Shown one piece after another: positions 7,523 to 15,459 of a stretch of DNA of 39,333 nt. Under the pieces are notes generated by a model. It saw only the letters and a program-made list of their open reading frames with translations. It had not been told where the DNA came from and made no database searches. The translations under genes and the position numbers were made by a program. The stretch spans positions 1-39,333 of the forward strand of contig DATFXL010000082.1 of assembly GCA_035316025.1 (NCBI GenBank), given 5' to 3'. The stretch's first letter is position 1. Every line of letters starts with the position of its first letter. The DNA comes from JALZAA01 sp035316025 (GTDB lineage Bacteria; Actinomycetota; Acidimicrobiia; IMCC26256; JACDBD01).

Positions 7523-8539
7523 TCATCGCGCGCCCGCCTTGAAGCCGGCCAGCACCTTCGCCCAGCGGTCCGTGTCGATGCGGTAGGGAGCGTTGAAGCT
7601 GATCCGGTCGACGAGGTCCCCGTACCGGGCGAGCACCTGCGATGCGATCTCCTCGGGGGCGCCCCGCACGGTGAACGTGTCGACGAGCTCGTCGTCGATC
7701 AGCCCGCCCATCTCCTCCCACTGACCCTCCTTGGAGAGCCGGTTGAGCTCGGGCTGGAGGTCGCCCCACCCGTGCACGTCGAGGACGCGACGGTACGCGG
7801 GCGTGGATCCGTAGAACGCGAGTTGTCGGCGGATGCCGCCCTCGGCAGCGACGATCTCCTCGTCGGAGTCGCCGGTCAGGATCATGAGCGGGAACGCGAC
7901 CTCGAACGTCTCACGCGTGCGGTCACCGCGGGCGAAGCCGCGCTCGAGCGCCGGGAGCGTGACCTCGCGCAGGAACGGTTCGGTGCTGAACGGATGCACG
8001 AGGAAGCCGTCGGCGACCTCCCCGGCGACCTCGGTCATCGCCGGTCCCACGCCGGCGAGCCACATGCGGGGGGACCCGTACGGGTTCGGGCCCGGGTTGA
8101 AGAAGGGTGTCATGAGCGTATGGCGGTAGAAGTCGCCGTCGAAGCGCAGCGGCGCGCCCTCGTGCCAGCACGCCCAGATAGCGCGGATCGCGAGAGCGAG
8201 CTCGCGCATCCGGGCCGCGGGCTGGGACCACGGCATCGAGAAGCGCTTCTCGATGTGCGGGCGGATCTGCGAGCCGAGACCGAGGATGAACCGCCCCTCC
8301 GACGCCAGCTGCAGGTCGTAGGCCGTCTGGGCCAGCGTCATCGGGTTGCGCGCGAACGCGACCGCGATCGCCGTCGACAGCTCGACCCGCTCCGTGTGCT
8401 CGGCGGCGAGGAGCACGGGCAGGAACGGGTCGTGTGGGCCTTCGAACGTGAACGCCCCGTCGTAACCGCTCGCCTCGAGGTCGCGTGCACGGGACGGGAT
8501 CTCGGCGAGGTTGTCGTTGAGCGACCCGTCCACCTTCAT
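7523..8539 (-). CDS. LLM-class F420-dependent oxidoreductase (TIGR03617-like)
   Basis: A luciferase-like TIM-barrel oxidoreductase. Signature stretches include GRFILGLGSQIRPHIEKRFS and FARNPMTLAQTAYDLQ, with LAGVGPAMTEVAGEVADGF and AFYGSTPAYRRVLDVHGWGD later, matching what I know as the TIGR03617 group. Members use F420H2/F420 as hydride carrier; the substrate is unknown. An open frame reaches an upstream ATG at 8608, but that would overlap the divergent ilvD start; family members begin MKVDGS-like, so I choose the ATG at 8539, giving 338 residues and a 67-bp divergent spacer. It is the first gene of an apparent three-gene minus-strand unit with the Asp-box and epoxide-hydrolase-like genes. 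Confidence 0.9.
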   Translation of the reverse strand: MKVDGSLNDNLAEIPSRARDLEASGYDGAFTFEGPHDPFLPVLLAAEHTERVELSTAIAVAFARNPMTLAQTAYDLQLASEGRFILGLGSQIRPHIEKRFSMPWSQPAARMRELALAIRAIWACWHEGAPLRFDGDFYRHTLMTPFFNPGPNPYGSPRMWLAGVGPAMTEVAGEVADGFLVHPFSTEPFLREVTLPALERGFARGDRTRETFEVAFPLMILTGDSDEEIVAAEGGIRRQLAFYGSTPAYRRVLDVHGWGDLQPELNRLSKEGQWEEMGGLIDDELVDTFTVRGAPEEIASQVLARYGDLVDRISFNAPYRIDTDRWAKVLAGFKAGAR

Positions 8540-8606
8540 GCCGAGATCGTAGGTCGGTCGAAGAACGCGGGAGAGCGCCGCGATCGGCGGCAGTACGCTG
8601 CGATCC

Positions 8607-10286
8607 ATGCCGGACGCGCTGAAGCCACGAAGCTACGAGGTCACTGACGGCATGGAGCGGGCGGGGGCGCGGGCCATGCTGCGGGCGGTCGGGATGACCG
8701 ACGCCGACTGGGACAAACCGCAGATCGGCGTGGCTTCGAGTTGGAACGAAGTCACACCGTGCAACATGCCGCTCGACCGACTGGCAAAGCGAGCCAAAGA
8801 AGGCGTCCGCGCCGCGAACGGGTTCCCGATCGAGTTCGTCACGATCGCCGTGAGCGACGGCATCTCGATGGGTCACGAAGGGATGCGTGCCTCGCTCGTC
8901 AGCCGCGAGGTCATCGCCGACTCGATCGAGACGATGATGCACGCCGAGCGGTTCGACGGCATGGTGACGTTCGCGGGGTGCGACAAGAGCCTGCCCGGGA
9001 TGCTGATGGCGGCGGCGCGGCTCAACCTTCCGTCGGTGTTCCTCTACGGTGGCGCCATCCTTCCTGGGCACTGGAAGGACCGGGCCCTCGACGTGGTGAG
9101 CGTCTTCGAGGCCGTCGGGGCCTGCGCCGCCGGGACGATCACCGAGAACGAGCTGGGTGAGATCGAGCGGCGGGCGTGTCCGACCGAGGGATCGTGCGCC
9201 GGGATGTTCACCGCCAACACGATGGCGTCGGCGGCCGAGGCCCTCGGCATGTGCCTGCCCGGCAGCTCGGCGCCGCCCGCGGTCGACCGGCGCCGGGACG
9301 ACTTCGCGTTCGCGTCCGGGCACGCCGTCGTCGGGCTGCTCGAGGCGGGAATCCGGCCCCGGCAGATCATGACGAAGCCGGCCTTCGAGAACGCGATCGC
9401 GATCGTGAACGCGCTCGGCGGGTCGACCAACGCGGTGCTGCACCTGCTCGCCATCGCCCATGAAGCGGAGGTCGATCTCGAGCTCGACGATTTCAACCGC
9501 ATCGCAGCCAAGGTGCCGCACATCGCCGACACGAAGCCGCACGGCAGGTACCACATGGCCGACATCGACCGCATCGGCGGCGTGCAGGTCGTCATGCGCG
9601 AGCTGCTCGACGCCGGGCTGATGCACGGCGACTGCCTGACGGTCACCGGCAAGACGCTGGCCGAGAACCTCGCCGAGCTCGACCCGCCCGGGCCCGACGG
9701 CGATGTCGTGCATCCGTTGCGCGACCCGATCCATAGCGAGGGCGGCATCGTCGTGCTGCGGGGGTCGCTGGCGCCGAACGGCGCCGTCGTCAAAGTCGCG
9801 GGGCTCGACAGCGACCGCTTTGACGGGACCGCTCGGGTGTTCGATGGCGAGGACGCGGCGATGGACGCGGTCCTGGGCGGCCGGATCGACGCCGGCGACG
9901 TCGTCGTGATCCGTTACGAAGGGCCCAAGGGCGGTCCCGGTATGCGCGAGATGCTCGCGGTGACTGGTGCGATGAAGGGCGCTGGGCGCGGTGCCGACAC
10001 CGCGCTCGTGACCGACGGCCGATTCTCGGGCGGCACGCACGGCTACTGCGTGGGACACGTCGCGCCCGAGGCTGTCGACGGCGGCCCGATCGCGTTCGTC
10101 GAGGACGGCGATCGCATCGTGATCGACGCGACGACGCACGCGCTCGACCTGCTCGTCGACGCCGCCGAGCTCGAACGGCGCAAGGCGAACTGGAAGCTGC
10201 CCGAGCCGCGCTACACGAGCGGCGTCCTCGCCAAGTACGCCCGCCTCGCCCAGGGCGCCGAGCACGGCGCGATCACGAACACCTGA
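8607..10286 (+). CDS. ilvD: Dihydroxy-acid dehydratase IlvD
   Basis: A 559-residue dihydroxy-acid dehydratase. It dehydrates 2,3-dihydroxyisovalerate and the isoleucine counterpart to the 2-oxo acids, the third common step of branched-chain amino-acid synthesis. The iron-sulfur cysteines are Cys52 (PCNMPL), Cys125 (FAGCDKSLPGM) and Cys197 (TEGSCAGMF); three conserved Cys is the pattern of the oxygen-stable [2Fe-2S] type. DGRFSGGTHG near the C-terminus is the family active-site signature. Full length. ilvBNC lies 7 kb downstream on the same strand, so the pathway is split into two transcripts. The promoter must lie in the 67-bp spacer shared with the divergent LLM gene. The ribosome site is weak. 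Confidence 0.97.
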   Translation: MPDALKPRSYEVTDGMERAGARAMLRAVGMTDADWDKPQIGVASSWNEVTPCNMPLDRLAKRAKEGVRAANGFPIEFVTIAVSDGISMGHEGMRASLVSREVIADSIETMMHAERFDGMVTFAGCDKSLPGMLMAAARLNLPSVFLYGGAILPGHWKDRALDVVSVFEAVGACAAGTITENELGEIERRACPTEGSCAGMFTANTMASAAEALGMCLPGSSAPPAVDRRRDDFAFASGHAVVGLLEAGIRPRQIMTKPAFENAIAIVNALGGSTNAVLHLLAIAHEAEVDLELDDFNRIAAKVPHIADTKPHGRYHMADIDRIGGVQVVMRELLDAGLMHGDCLTVTGKTLAENLAELDPPGPDGDVVHPLRDPIHSEGGIVVLRGSLAPNGAVVKVAGLDSDRFDGTARVFDGEDAAMDAVLGGRIDAGDVVVIRYEGPKGGPGMREMLAVTGAMKGAGRGADTALVTDGRFSGGTHGYCVGHVAPEAVDGGPIAFVEDGDRIVIDATTHALDLLVDAAELERRKANWKLPEPRYTSGVLAKYARLAQGAEHGAITNT

Positions 10287-10297
10287 GCCCCGGCGTT

Positions 10298-10335
10298 GGG
10301 TCACGTGCCTGCCTTCTCCGGCACGCGAGTGACCC
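10298..10335 (+). terminator. Hairpin between ilvD and the glycosylase
   Basis: GGGTCAC then GTGCC (10298-10309) pair with GGCAC then GTGACCC (10320-10335), with a 4-nt bulge on the 3' side and a 10-nt loop. It lies 12 bp after the ilvD stop. There is no T-run, so termination could be weak or factor-dependent. Confidence 0.45.
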
Positions 10336-10350
10336 GACGATGTTGAGCCG

Positions 10351-11139
10351 GTGCCCGAAGGGATCGAGGTCGAGTACGCGCGGCGGCTCATCGAGGAGCG
10401 CGCGCTGGGTCGCAGGATCGCCGGCGTCGACACGCCCGACCTGTGGTACCTGAAGCGAGGGTTGACGCCCGCCGCGCTCGAGTCCGTGCTCCCCGGCCGT
10501 CGGTTCACGACCGCGCGACGCCACGGCAAGCTGCTCCTGCTCGACACCGACTGGCGCGGCCCCACGCTCGGACTGCACCTGGGCATGAGCGGCCGTGTGC
10601 TGATCGACGGCGAAGCCGCCGGCGACCCACTCGTATACGGCAGCAACCTCGAGAACCCGGAGTGGCACCGCTTCACGGTGCGGTTCACCGACGGCGGGTG
10701 GCTCGCCATGCGCGACCCGCGTCGCCTCGGTGCGGTCGAGCTCGATCCCGACGAGTACCGCCTGGGTCCCGACGCGTTCGAGGTGACGCAGGCCGAGCTC
10801 GACCGGATACTGACCCGTAGCCGGGCGCCGGTGAAGGCCGTGCTGATGGACCAGGCCCGTATCGCCGGGCTCGGCAACCTGCTCGTCGACGAGGTCCTCT
10901 GGCGGGCTGGGATCGATCCGGCCCGTGCGGCGCGTGATCTCGACCGCAACGAGCGCCGCCGCGTGCATCGCGCCATCCGCCGTACCGTGCAGTTGACGCT
11001 CGAGCGCGGCGGCTCGCACACGGGCGACCACATGGCACAGCGCGTCGCCGGTGGCGTGTGCCCGAAGGACGGTACGCCGTTCGAACGGCGCACGATCGCC
11101 GGCCGCACCACCTTCTCCTGCCCTACGCACCAGCGCTGA
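10351..11139 (+). CDS. Fpg/Nei-family DNA glycosylase with variant zinc finger
   Basis: A 262-residue base-excision repair glycosylase/AP lyase. The mature N-terminus is Pro-Glu (PEGIEVE), Pro2 being the Schiff-base nucleophile and Glu3 the acid. RRHGKLLLLD carries the beta-hairpin Lys, and IAGLGNLLVDEVLWRAGI is the helix-two-turn-helix. The C-terminal zinc finger keeps the canonical 2-16-2 spacing but reads C-x2-D-x16-C-x2-H (CPKD ... CPTH) instead of four Cys, so Asp and His probably replace two ligands. The GTG start is fixed by the need for Pro at position 2. Substrate preference (8-oxoguanine or oxidised pyrimidine) cannot be settled, so no symbol is given. It lies 64 bp after ilvD and is probably separately expressed. 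Confidence 0.9.
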   Translation: MPEGIEVEYARRLIEERALGRRIAGVDTPDLWYLKRGLTPAALESVLPGRRFTTARRHGKLLLLDTDWRGPTLGLHLGMSGRVLIDGEAAGDPLVYGSNLENPEWHRFTVRFTDGGWLAMRDPRRLGAVELDPDEYRLGPDAFEVTQAELDRILTRSRAPVKAVLMDQARIAGLGNLLVDEVLWRAGIDPARAARDLDRNERRRVHRAIRRTVQLTLERGGSHTGDHMAQRVAGGVCPKDGTPFERRTIAGRTTFSCPTHQR

Positions 11140-11159
11140 CCCGGCGCGTGTCACCGCGC

Positions 11160-11198
11160 GCTCATCGAACTCTCACGCGCTCTGTGTCCCAATCTCAT
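11160..11198 (+). promoter_or_regulatory. Candidate response-regulator site: 11-bp phased direct repeats
   Basis: Hexamers GCTCAT (11160), TCTCAC (11171) and TCTCAT (11193) fall on an 11-bp lattice, the slot at 11182 being degenerate. Tandem repeats with 11-bp phasing are typical for OmpR-family binding, and an OmpR-type regulator is the third gene of the operon starting at 11200. The last repeat ends just before the chosen GTG, so the first gene may be translated with little or no leader. Confidence 0.4.
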
Positions 11199-11199
11199 C

Positions 11200-12597
11200 G
11201 TGAGGGCGTGGATCGCGGGCCGGGTCGACACCTGGCTGCGCGCGCCACTCCGGAGATCGCTCGGTCGCGACCGCCAGCCAGATTTCCCGTGGGTAGCGCT
11301 GGCACTTGCCGGCTCGGTGCTCGTCACCGCGCTGGCGACCGGCGTCTTCGTGCACGAGCTCTCAGCGGTCGTGGCCGGGCGCGGGTCGTTCGGCTGGCCC
11401 GCCCTGCGTGCCGGACGCTGGTGGACGCTCGGCACGTCGTTCGTCTTGACGCGCAACTGGTTCATGGCGGCCACGATGCCCGTCTGCCTGTTCCTCGCCG
11501 TCGCGCTGTACGAGCGGCGGGCCGGCCACGTGCGGGCGTTTTGGGCGGCGATCTCCGGACACGTCACGGGGAGCGTGATCGTCGCCGTTGGCGCCGGTGC
11601 CCTCGGGTGGAGCGGCCAGCCCGTCCTCGTCCGGGCGGCGCAGAACATGGACTACGGCGCGTCCATGTCGATCGCGGCCGTCCTCGGCGCGCTCGCCTCG
11701 CGCGCCGGTGACCGGCGGTTGCGCATCCTCGTGTTCACCGTTGCCGTCCTCGCGCTGCCCCTCCATCACCAGATGGCGGACTGGGGCCACATCGTCGCCG
11801 TCCCCACCGGGTACGCCATCGACCGCGTCCGTCGCCTTCGTCCGTCCCTGGCGTTGTTCGCCGTCCTCGCCACCGTCACTGCCGTGCTCACATCCTTCGG
11901 CCCGGCGGCGGTCGACGCGACTGCCGACACACTGCGCTTCGGTGACGGTGGAACCACGGCGTCGACGACGCCGGGCGAACCACACGGCACGCTTACCGGG
12001 TTCGCATACGAGGCGGCGCTGCTCGAGCACCGGCCGGAAACGGCGCAGGTCTACCTCCCGCCCGCTTCGGCTGGGCCCCGCCCGGTCATCGTCTTCCTCC
12101 ACGATCTCCCCGGCACGTCCGACGACTGGCTTGCGGGCGCGTCTGCACCGCAGCACCTCGACGCCGCCGCACGCGCCAACGCACTCCCGTGGGCCGTCGC
12201 CGCCTTCCCGTCGTTCGACGGGTTCGTCGCCCCCGGCGCCGGGTGGCTGGACGCACCGGGCCAGCGCACGCTGGCGTCCGTCGTCCACGACCTGGTTCCG
12301 GCGCTGGTGCGCCAGTTCCCGGGCCGGGTGGATCCGACGACGATCGCCGTGGTCGGCGTCGGTCGAGGCGCCGACGGCGCGCTCGCACTCCCGCGCGCCA
12401 CCCCGCACGTGCGCGACGTCGTCGCACTCGACCCCACGTCCGTCTCGAGCGGGCGATCGGGCCACTACGCAGTGCTGCTGGAGCGGTCGGGCGGTGGGGG
12501 CTGGGACCGCTGGCGTTCGGAGTTGCCCGGTGCGCTGCACTGGCTCGGAAGCCAGGGATTCGGCGCACGGACGCGCGCGTCGGGGACACCGGCGTGA
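11200..12597 (+). CDS. Rhomboid-like membrane protein fused to a degenerate alpha/beta-hydrolase domain
   Basis: A 465-residue membrane protein. Residues about 30-235 hold some six hydrophobic segments with rhomboid-like features: GAS at 153-155 (Ser155 in the TM4 G-x-S position) and WGHIVAVPTG with His197 in the TM6 position. Residues about 255-450 look like an esterase-type alpha/beta hydrolase (VIVFLHDLPGTSDDW, then a GxSxG-like elbow), but the elbow reads GVGRG with Gly388 where the nucleophilic Ser belongs, so the domain is probably not a serine hydrolase. The GTG start has no ribosome site. Its TGA overlaps the next gene's GTG. Operon partners are a second rhomboid-like protein and a two-component pair, with an MprF/LysX-type gene downstream, suggesting an envelope role. 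Protease activity is inferred only. Confidence 0.72.
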   Translation: MRAWIAGRVDTWLRAPLRRSLGRDRQPDFPWVALALAGSVLVTALATGVFVHELSAVVAGRGSFGWPALRAGRWWTLGTSFVLTRNWFMAATMPVCLFLAVALYERRAGHVRAFWAAISGHVTGSVIVAVGAGALGWSGQPVLVRAAQNMDYGASMSIAAVLGALASRAGDRRLRILVFTVAVLALPLHHQMADWGHIVAVPTGYAIDRVRRLRPSLALFAVLATVTAVLTSFGPAAVDATADTLRFGDGGTTASTTPGEPHGTLTGFAYEAALLEHRPETAQVYLPPASAGPRPVIVFLHDLPGTSDDWLAGASAPQHLDAAARANALPWAVAAFPSFDGFVAPGAGWLDAPGQRTLASVVHDLVPALVRQFPGRVDPTTIAVVGVGRGADGALALPRATPHVRDVVALDPTSVSSGRSGHYAVLLERSGGGGWDRWRSELPGALHWLGSQGFGARTRASGTPA

Positions 12598-13253
12598 CCG
12601 GCGCCGTCACCGACGTTCGCGATCTCCGAACATCCGCGCCCACGACGGCGCCGTTCGGGGTTCCCTGGACCCGCGTCGCCGGGTTGTTTGCCGTCATCGC
12701 CGTCCCGACGGTGCTCGGTCTCGTCGTGCGCGACTTCGGCACCGGCGCGCTCGCGACGACGCTCTTCCACTACTCGCCCGACCGGTTCATCGGCGGGCAG
12801 GTGTGGACACTGGTGCTGTCGGGACTGCTGCCGCCCAAGCCCGACAGCATCGGTCCCAACACCATCGTCATGACGATCGTGCTCGTGCCGTACGTGCTCG
12901 TACGCGGCCCGTGGCGCGCCGTCGGCCGCTTCCTCGCCGGACACGTCGGCGCGACGCTTGCGGTCGCCGCGTTCGTGTTGCCAGCAGCGGCGCTCGGGTC
13001 GAGCGGCGCGGCGGCCGCGGCGCGGGCGCCCGACTTCGGCATCTCGGCGGGGTTGGCCGCCGTCGCCGGCGCGCTGGTTGTCGTGGTATGGCGCCGGTGC
13101 GGTTCCGTCGCGGGTGGTCTGCTGCTCGCGGGCGTGCTCGGCTTCTTCGCGGTCCACCTGCTCACGACCACGTCGCTGGGTCACCACCTGTCGGAGACCG
13201 AGCACCTGATCGCGGCGGGGATCGGCATCGTCCTGGAGCGTCGTTCCCGATGA
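12594..13253 (+). CDS. Second rhomboid-like membrane protein
   Basis: A 219-residue, multi-spanning membrane protein starting at a GTG that overlaps the stop of the preceding gene (GTGA). The frame is open much further upstream, but that part is a shadow of the previous gene. About six hydrophobic segments are visible. FGISAG places Ser151 in a rhomboid-type G-x-S motif, and TEHLIAAGIG places His204 in the last segment, so a Ser-His dyad could form. It resembles the membrane half of the preceding protein in layout, suggesting an old duplication or a heteromeric pair. Its stop overlaps the ATG of the response regulator, so all four genes are probably translationally coupled. A non-proteolytic pseudo-rhomboid role is equally possible. 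Confidence 0.7.
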   Translation: MTGAVTDVRDLRTSAPTTAPFGVPWTRVAGLFAVIAVPTVLGLVVRDFGTGALATTLFHYSPDRFIGGQVWTLVLSGLLPPKPDSIGPNTIVMTIVLVPYVLVRGPWRAVGRFLAGHVGATLAVAAFVLPAAALGSSGAAAAARAPDFGISAGLAAVAGALVVVVWRRCGSVAGGLLLAGVLGFFAVHLLTTTSLGHHLSETEHLIAAGIGIVLERRSR

Positions 13254-13963
13254 GTCTCGACGCGCGAGCAACGCCGTACGATGCCCGTGTGCGCGTCCTG
13301 GTCGTGGAGGACGAGGCCAAGATGGCGACCCTCGTGCGAAAGGCGCTGGAGCTCGAGGGTTACTCGGTGGACGTCGCCATGACCGGCACCGACGCCGTGT
13401 GGATGGGCACCGAGAACGAGTACGACGCCATCGTGCTCGACGTGATGATCCCCGAACCCGACGGCTTCGAGGTTTGCCGGCGCCTACGCGCCGAGGGACG
13501 CTGGGCGCCCATCCTCCTCCTCACTGCGCGCGACAGCGTCGACGACCGAGTGGTCGGGCTCGACGCCGGCGCCGACGACTACATCCCGAAGCCGTTCTCG
13601 TTCGCGGAGCTGTACGCCCGGCTGCGGGCACTCACCCGTCGCGGCGCCCCCCAGCGACCGCACGTCCTCGAGGTCGGCGATCTGGCACTCGACCCGGCCC
13701 GCCACCGCGTCACCCGCGCCGGCGAGGAGATCGATTTGAGCCCGAAGGAGTTCGCGCTCCTCGACCTGTTCATGCGGCACGCCGACGAGGTCCTCAGCCG
13801 CACGATGATCCTCGAGCACGTCTGGGACTTCGCCTACGACGGCACCTCGAACGTCGTCGACGTCTACGTGCGGTACCTGCGCGAGAAGATCGACCGGCCG
13901 TTCGACCGCGAGACGCTCGAAACCGTCCGCGGGGTCGGCTACCGGCTCCGGATCGACGCGTGA
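13250..13963 (+). CDS. OmpR-family response regulator
   Basis: A 237-residue response regulator. The receiver domain (about 14-130) has RVLVVEDE with the acidic pocket, AIVLDVMIPEPDGF with the phosphoacceptor Asp, LLTARD and PKPF with the conserved Thr and Lys. The C-terminal winged helix (about 142-235) ends in the typical VRGVGYRL. The ATG at 13250 overlaps the stop of the rhomboid gene (ATGA); a GTG at 13289 would give the more usual MRVLVVEDE start, so 13 residues at the N-terminus are uncertain. It overlaps the kinase gene downstream and forms a two-component system with it. Phased 11-bp repeats upstream of the operon suggest autoregulation. Confidence 0.95.
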   Translation: MSLDARATPYDARVRVLVVEDEAKMATLVRKALELEGYSVDVAMTGTDAVWMGTENEYDAIVLDVMIPEPDGFEVCRRLRAEGRWAPILLLTARDSVDDRVVGLDAGADDYIPKPFSFAELYARLRALTRRGAPQRPHVLEVGDLALDPARHRVTRAGEEIDLSPKEFALLDLFMRHADEVLSRTMILEHVWDFAYDGTSNVVDVYVRYLREKIDRPFDRETLETVRGVGYRLRIDA

Positions 13964-15327
13964 GACTGCGTCCCCGGACGCTGCGGGGACGGCTCACACT
14001 CGTCTTCGCGCTCGTGACGGCGATCCTCTGCCTGCTGGTCGGGGTCCTCGTCGACTACCAGTACCGCAACGCGCTGCGTCAAGCGCTCGATGACGGGCTC
14101 GTGGCCCGGTTCGAGACCCTCCAAAGGGACCTCGCCGCGAGCGGAGACCAGTCCGTCGAGCCCACGCTCCCCGACGACGAGGCCTTCGCGCAGATCATCG
14201 ACGTGGACGGCGCGGTCGTGAACGCCGCGCCACGCGGGCTCCTCGAGCGTCGGGTCCTGACCAAGAGCGAGCTCGCGCGCGCCCGCGACCACCGGATCAC
14301 CATCGAGCGCGCCGCCGCGCCCGGGAACCAGCAGTCGCGTCTGCTGGCGGGGCCCGCGGGTCAGCGCGGGCTGGGTTTCGTCGTCGTCGTGGGGACGGCG
14401 CTCGACGAGGCGATCGCGGCGCAACACCGGCTCGAGCTGGCGCTCGTGATCGGGCTCCCGCTGCTGGCGGTGCTCGTGTCGGTGGGCGGGTGGTTCCTCG
14501 CCGGCGCCGCGCTCAAGCCCGTCCGCGACCTCGTCGAGGAGGCGGACGAGCTCTCGGCCGTCGCAGCGCGCGGCCAACGAAGACGATTGTCGGTTCCCGA
14601 GACGGGAGAGGAGCTGGCCGACCTGGCCCGCCACCTGAACGAGCTCATCGCGCGGATCGAAGCCGCCATCGAGCACGAGCGCGCCTTCCTCGACGACGCC
14701 AGCCACGATCTGCGCACTCCGATCTCGATCGTCCGCAGTGAGCTCGAGCTCGCGCGCATGCAGACCGCGGACGGGACCGAGCTCGCGCATGCGCTCGATT
14801 CCTCGCTCGAGGAAGTCGATCGCCTCGACCGGCTGGCCGTGAACCTGCTCGTCCTCGCCCGCACCCGGTCCGCCGGGCCGCGACGGTCCGAGCCGGTCGA
14901 GCTCGGGGCGTTGTCGCGGCGGGCGGCGCAGACGGTGGCACGGTCGCGCAACGGGAAGGCCGTGCCAATGGCGGTCACCGGCTCGGCGCAGGTCCGCGGC
15001 GACGAGGACGCCATCGAACGCGCCGTGATCAATATGGTCGAGAACGCGGCGCGCCATGCCAACGCGCAGGTGGACGTGGAGGTGTCGAGCGACGGCGAAC
15101 GGGCGGTCGTGGCCGTGCGTGACGACGGGCCCGGGTTCCCGGCCGAGCTCGTCGGCCACGCCGCCGGGCGTTTCGTCCGGGGCGGCGACGGCGGCGCCAA
15201 CGGAGCCGGCCTGGGTCTTGCGATCGTCGATGCCATCGCCGCCGCGCACGGCGGTGAGCTCGAGATCGAGAACGGCCCCGACGGCGGCGCCGAGGTACAG
15301 CTCCGGTTGCCGGCCGGCGGCGCGTGA
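13960..15327 (+). CDS. Membrane sensor histidine kinase
   Basis: A 455-residue sensor kinase, GTG start overlapping the regulator's TGA. Two membrane segments (about 13-33 and 160-185) enclose an extracytoplasmic sensor loop of about 125 residues without a recognised fold. A HAMP linker follows (ALKPVRDLVEEADELS), then the HisKA domain with DASHDLRTPISIVRSELELA carrying the phosphorylated His. The ATPase domain shows the N box NMVENAARHA, DDGPGF (G1) and GLGLAI (G2). All motifs needed for activity are present. The stimulus is unknown; neighbours (rhomboid-like proteins, lipid-modifying synthase) suggest envelope or membrane stress. Confidence 0.95.
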   Translation: MRLRPRTLRGRLTLVFALVTAILCLLVGVLVDYQYRNALRQALDDGLVARFETLQRDLAASGDQSVEPTLPDDEAFAQIIDVDGAVVNAAPRGLLERRVLTKSELARARDHRITIERAAAPGNQQSRLLAGPAGQRGLGFVVVVGTALDEAIAAQHRLELALVIGLPLLAVLVSVGGWFLAGAALKPVRDLVEEADELSAVAARGQRRRLSVPETGEELADLARHLNELIARIEAAIEHERAFLDDASHDLRTPISIVRSELELARMQTADGTELAHALDSSLEEVDRLDRLAVNLLVLARTRSAGPRRSEPVELGALSRRAAQTVARSRNGKAVPMAVTGSAQVRGDEDAIERAVINMVENAARHANAQVDVEVSSDGERAVVAVRDDGPGFPAELVGHAAGRFVRGGDGGANGAGLGLAIVDAIAAAHGGELEIENGPDGGAEVQLRLPAGGA

Positions 15328-15337
15328 GGCGCGGGTG

Positions 15338-15374
15338 GTTCACGATGTTCTCATCGCCCGCGGGGCAGACTCAC
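15338..15374 (+). promoter_or_regulatory. Candidate regulator repeats upstream of the MprF/LysX-type gene
   Basis: GTTCAC (15338) and TCTCAT (15349) are 11 bp apart and ACTCAC follows at 15369, resembling the repeats at 11160-11198. They lie in the 132-bp gap between the kinase and the MprF/LysX-type gene, where a separate promoter would be expected. Suggestive only; the matches are short. Confidence 0.3.
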
Positions 15375-15459
15375 ACTCTGAGATCAGGCGGCTGAGAGCG
15401 GCCGGCGGGTACCAGCCGGAACGACGAGGGGGGCAGGACCAAAGGACGGGGGAGAAGTC

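Noticed and set aside
6154..8539. LLM oxidoreductase, Asp-box protein and epoxide-hydrolase-like gene as a terpene degradation island
   Set aside because: Only the family names suggest it; there is no terpene-specific gene or transporter nearby, so it is not listed as a finding.
8540..8608. N-terminal extension of the LLM oxidoreductase to the ATG at 8608
   Set aside because: It would overlap the ilvD start, and family members begin at the MKVDGS-like position.
7923..11111. A 1,062-codon minus-strand open frame opposite ilvD and the glycosylase
   Set aside because: It lies antisense to well-supported genes and has the Arg/His/Asp-rich, domainless composition typical of antisense frames in high-GC DNA.
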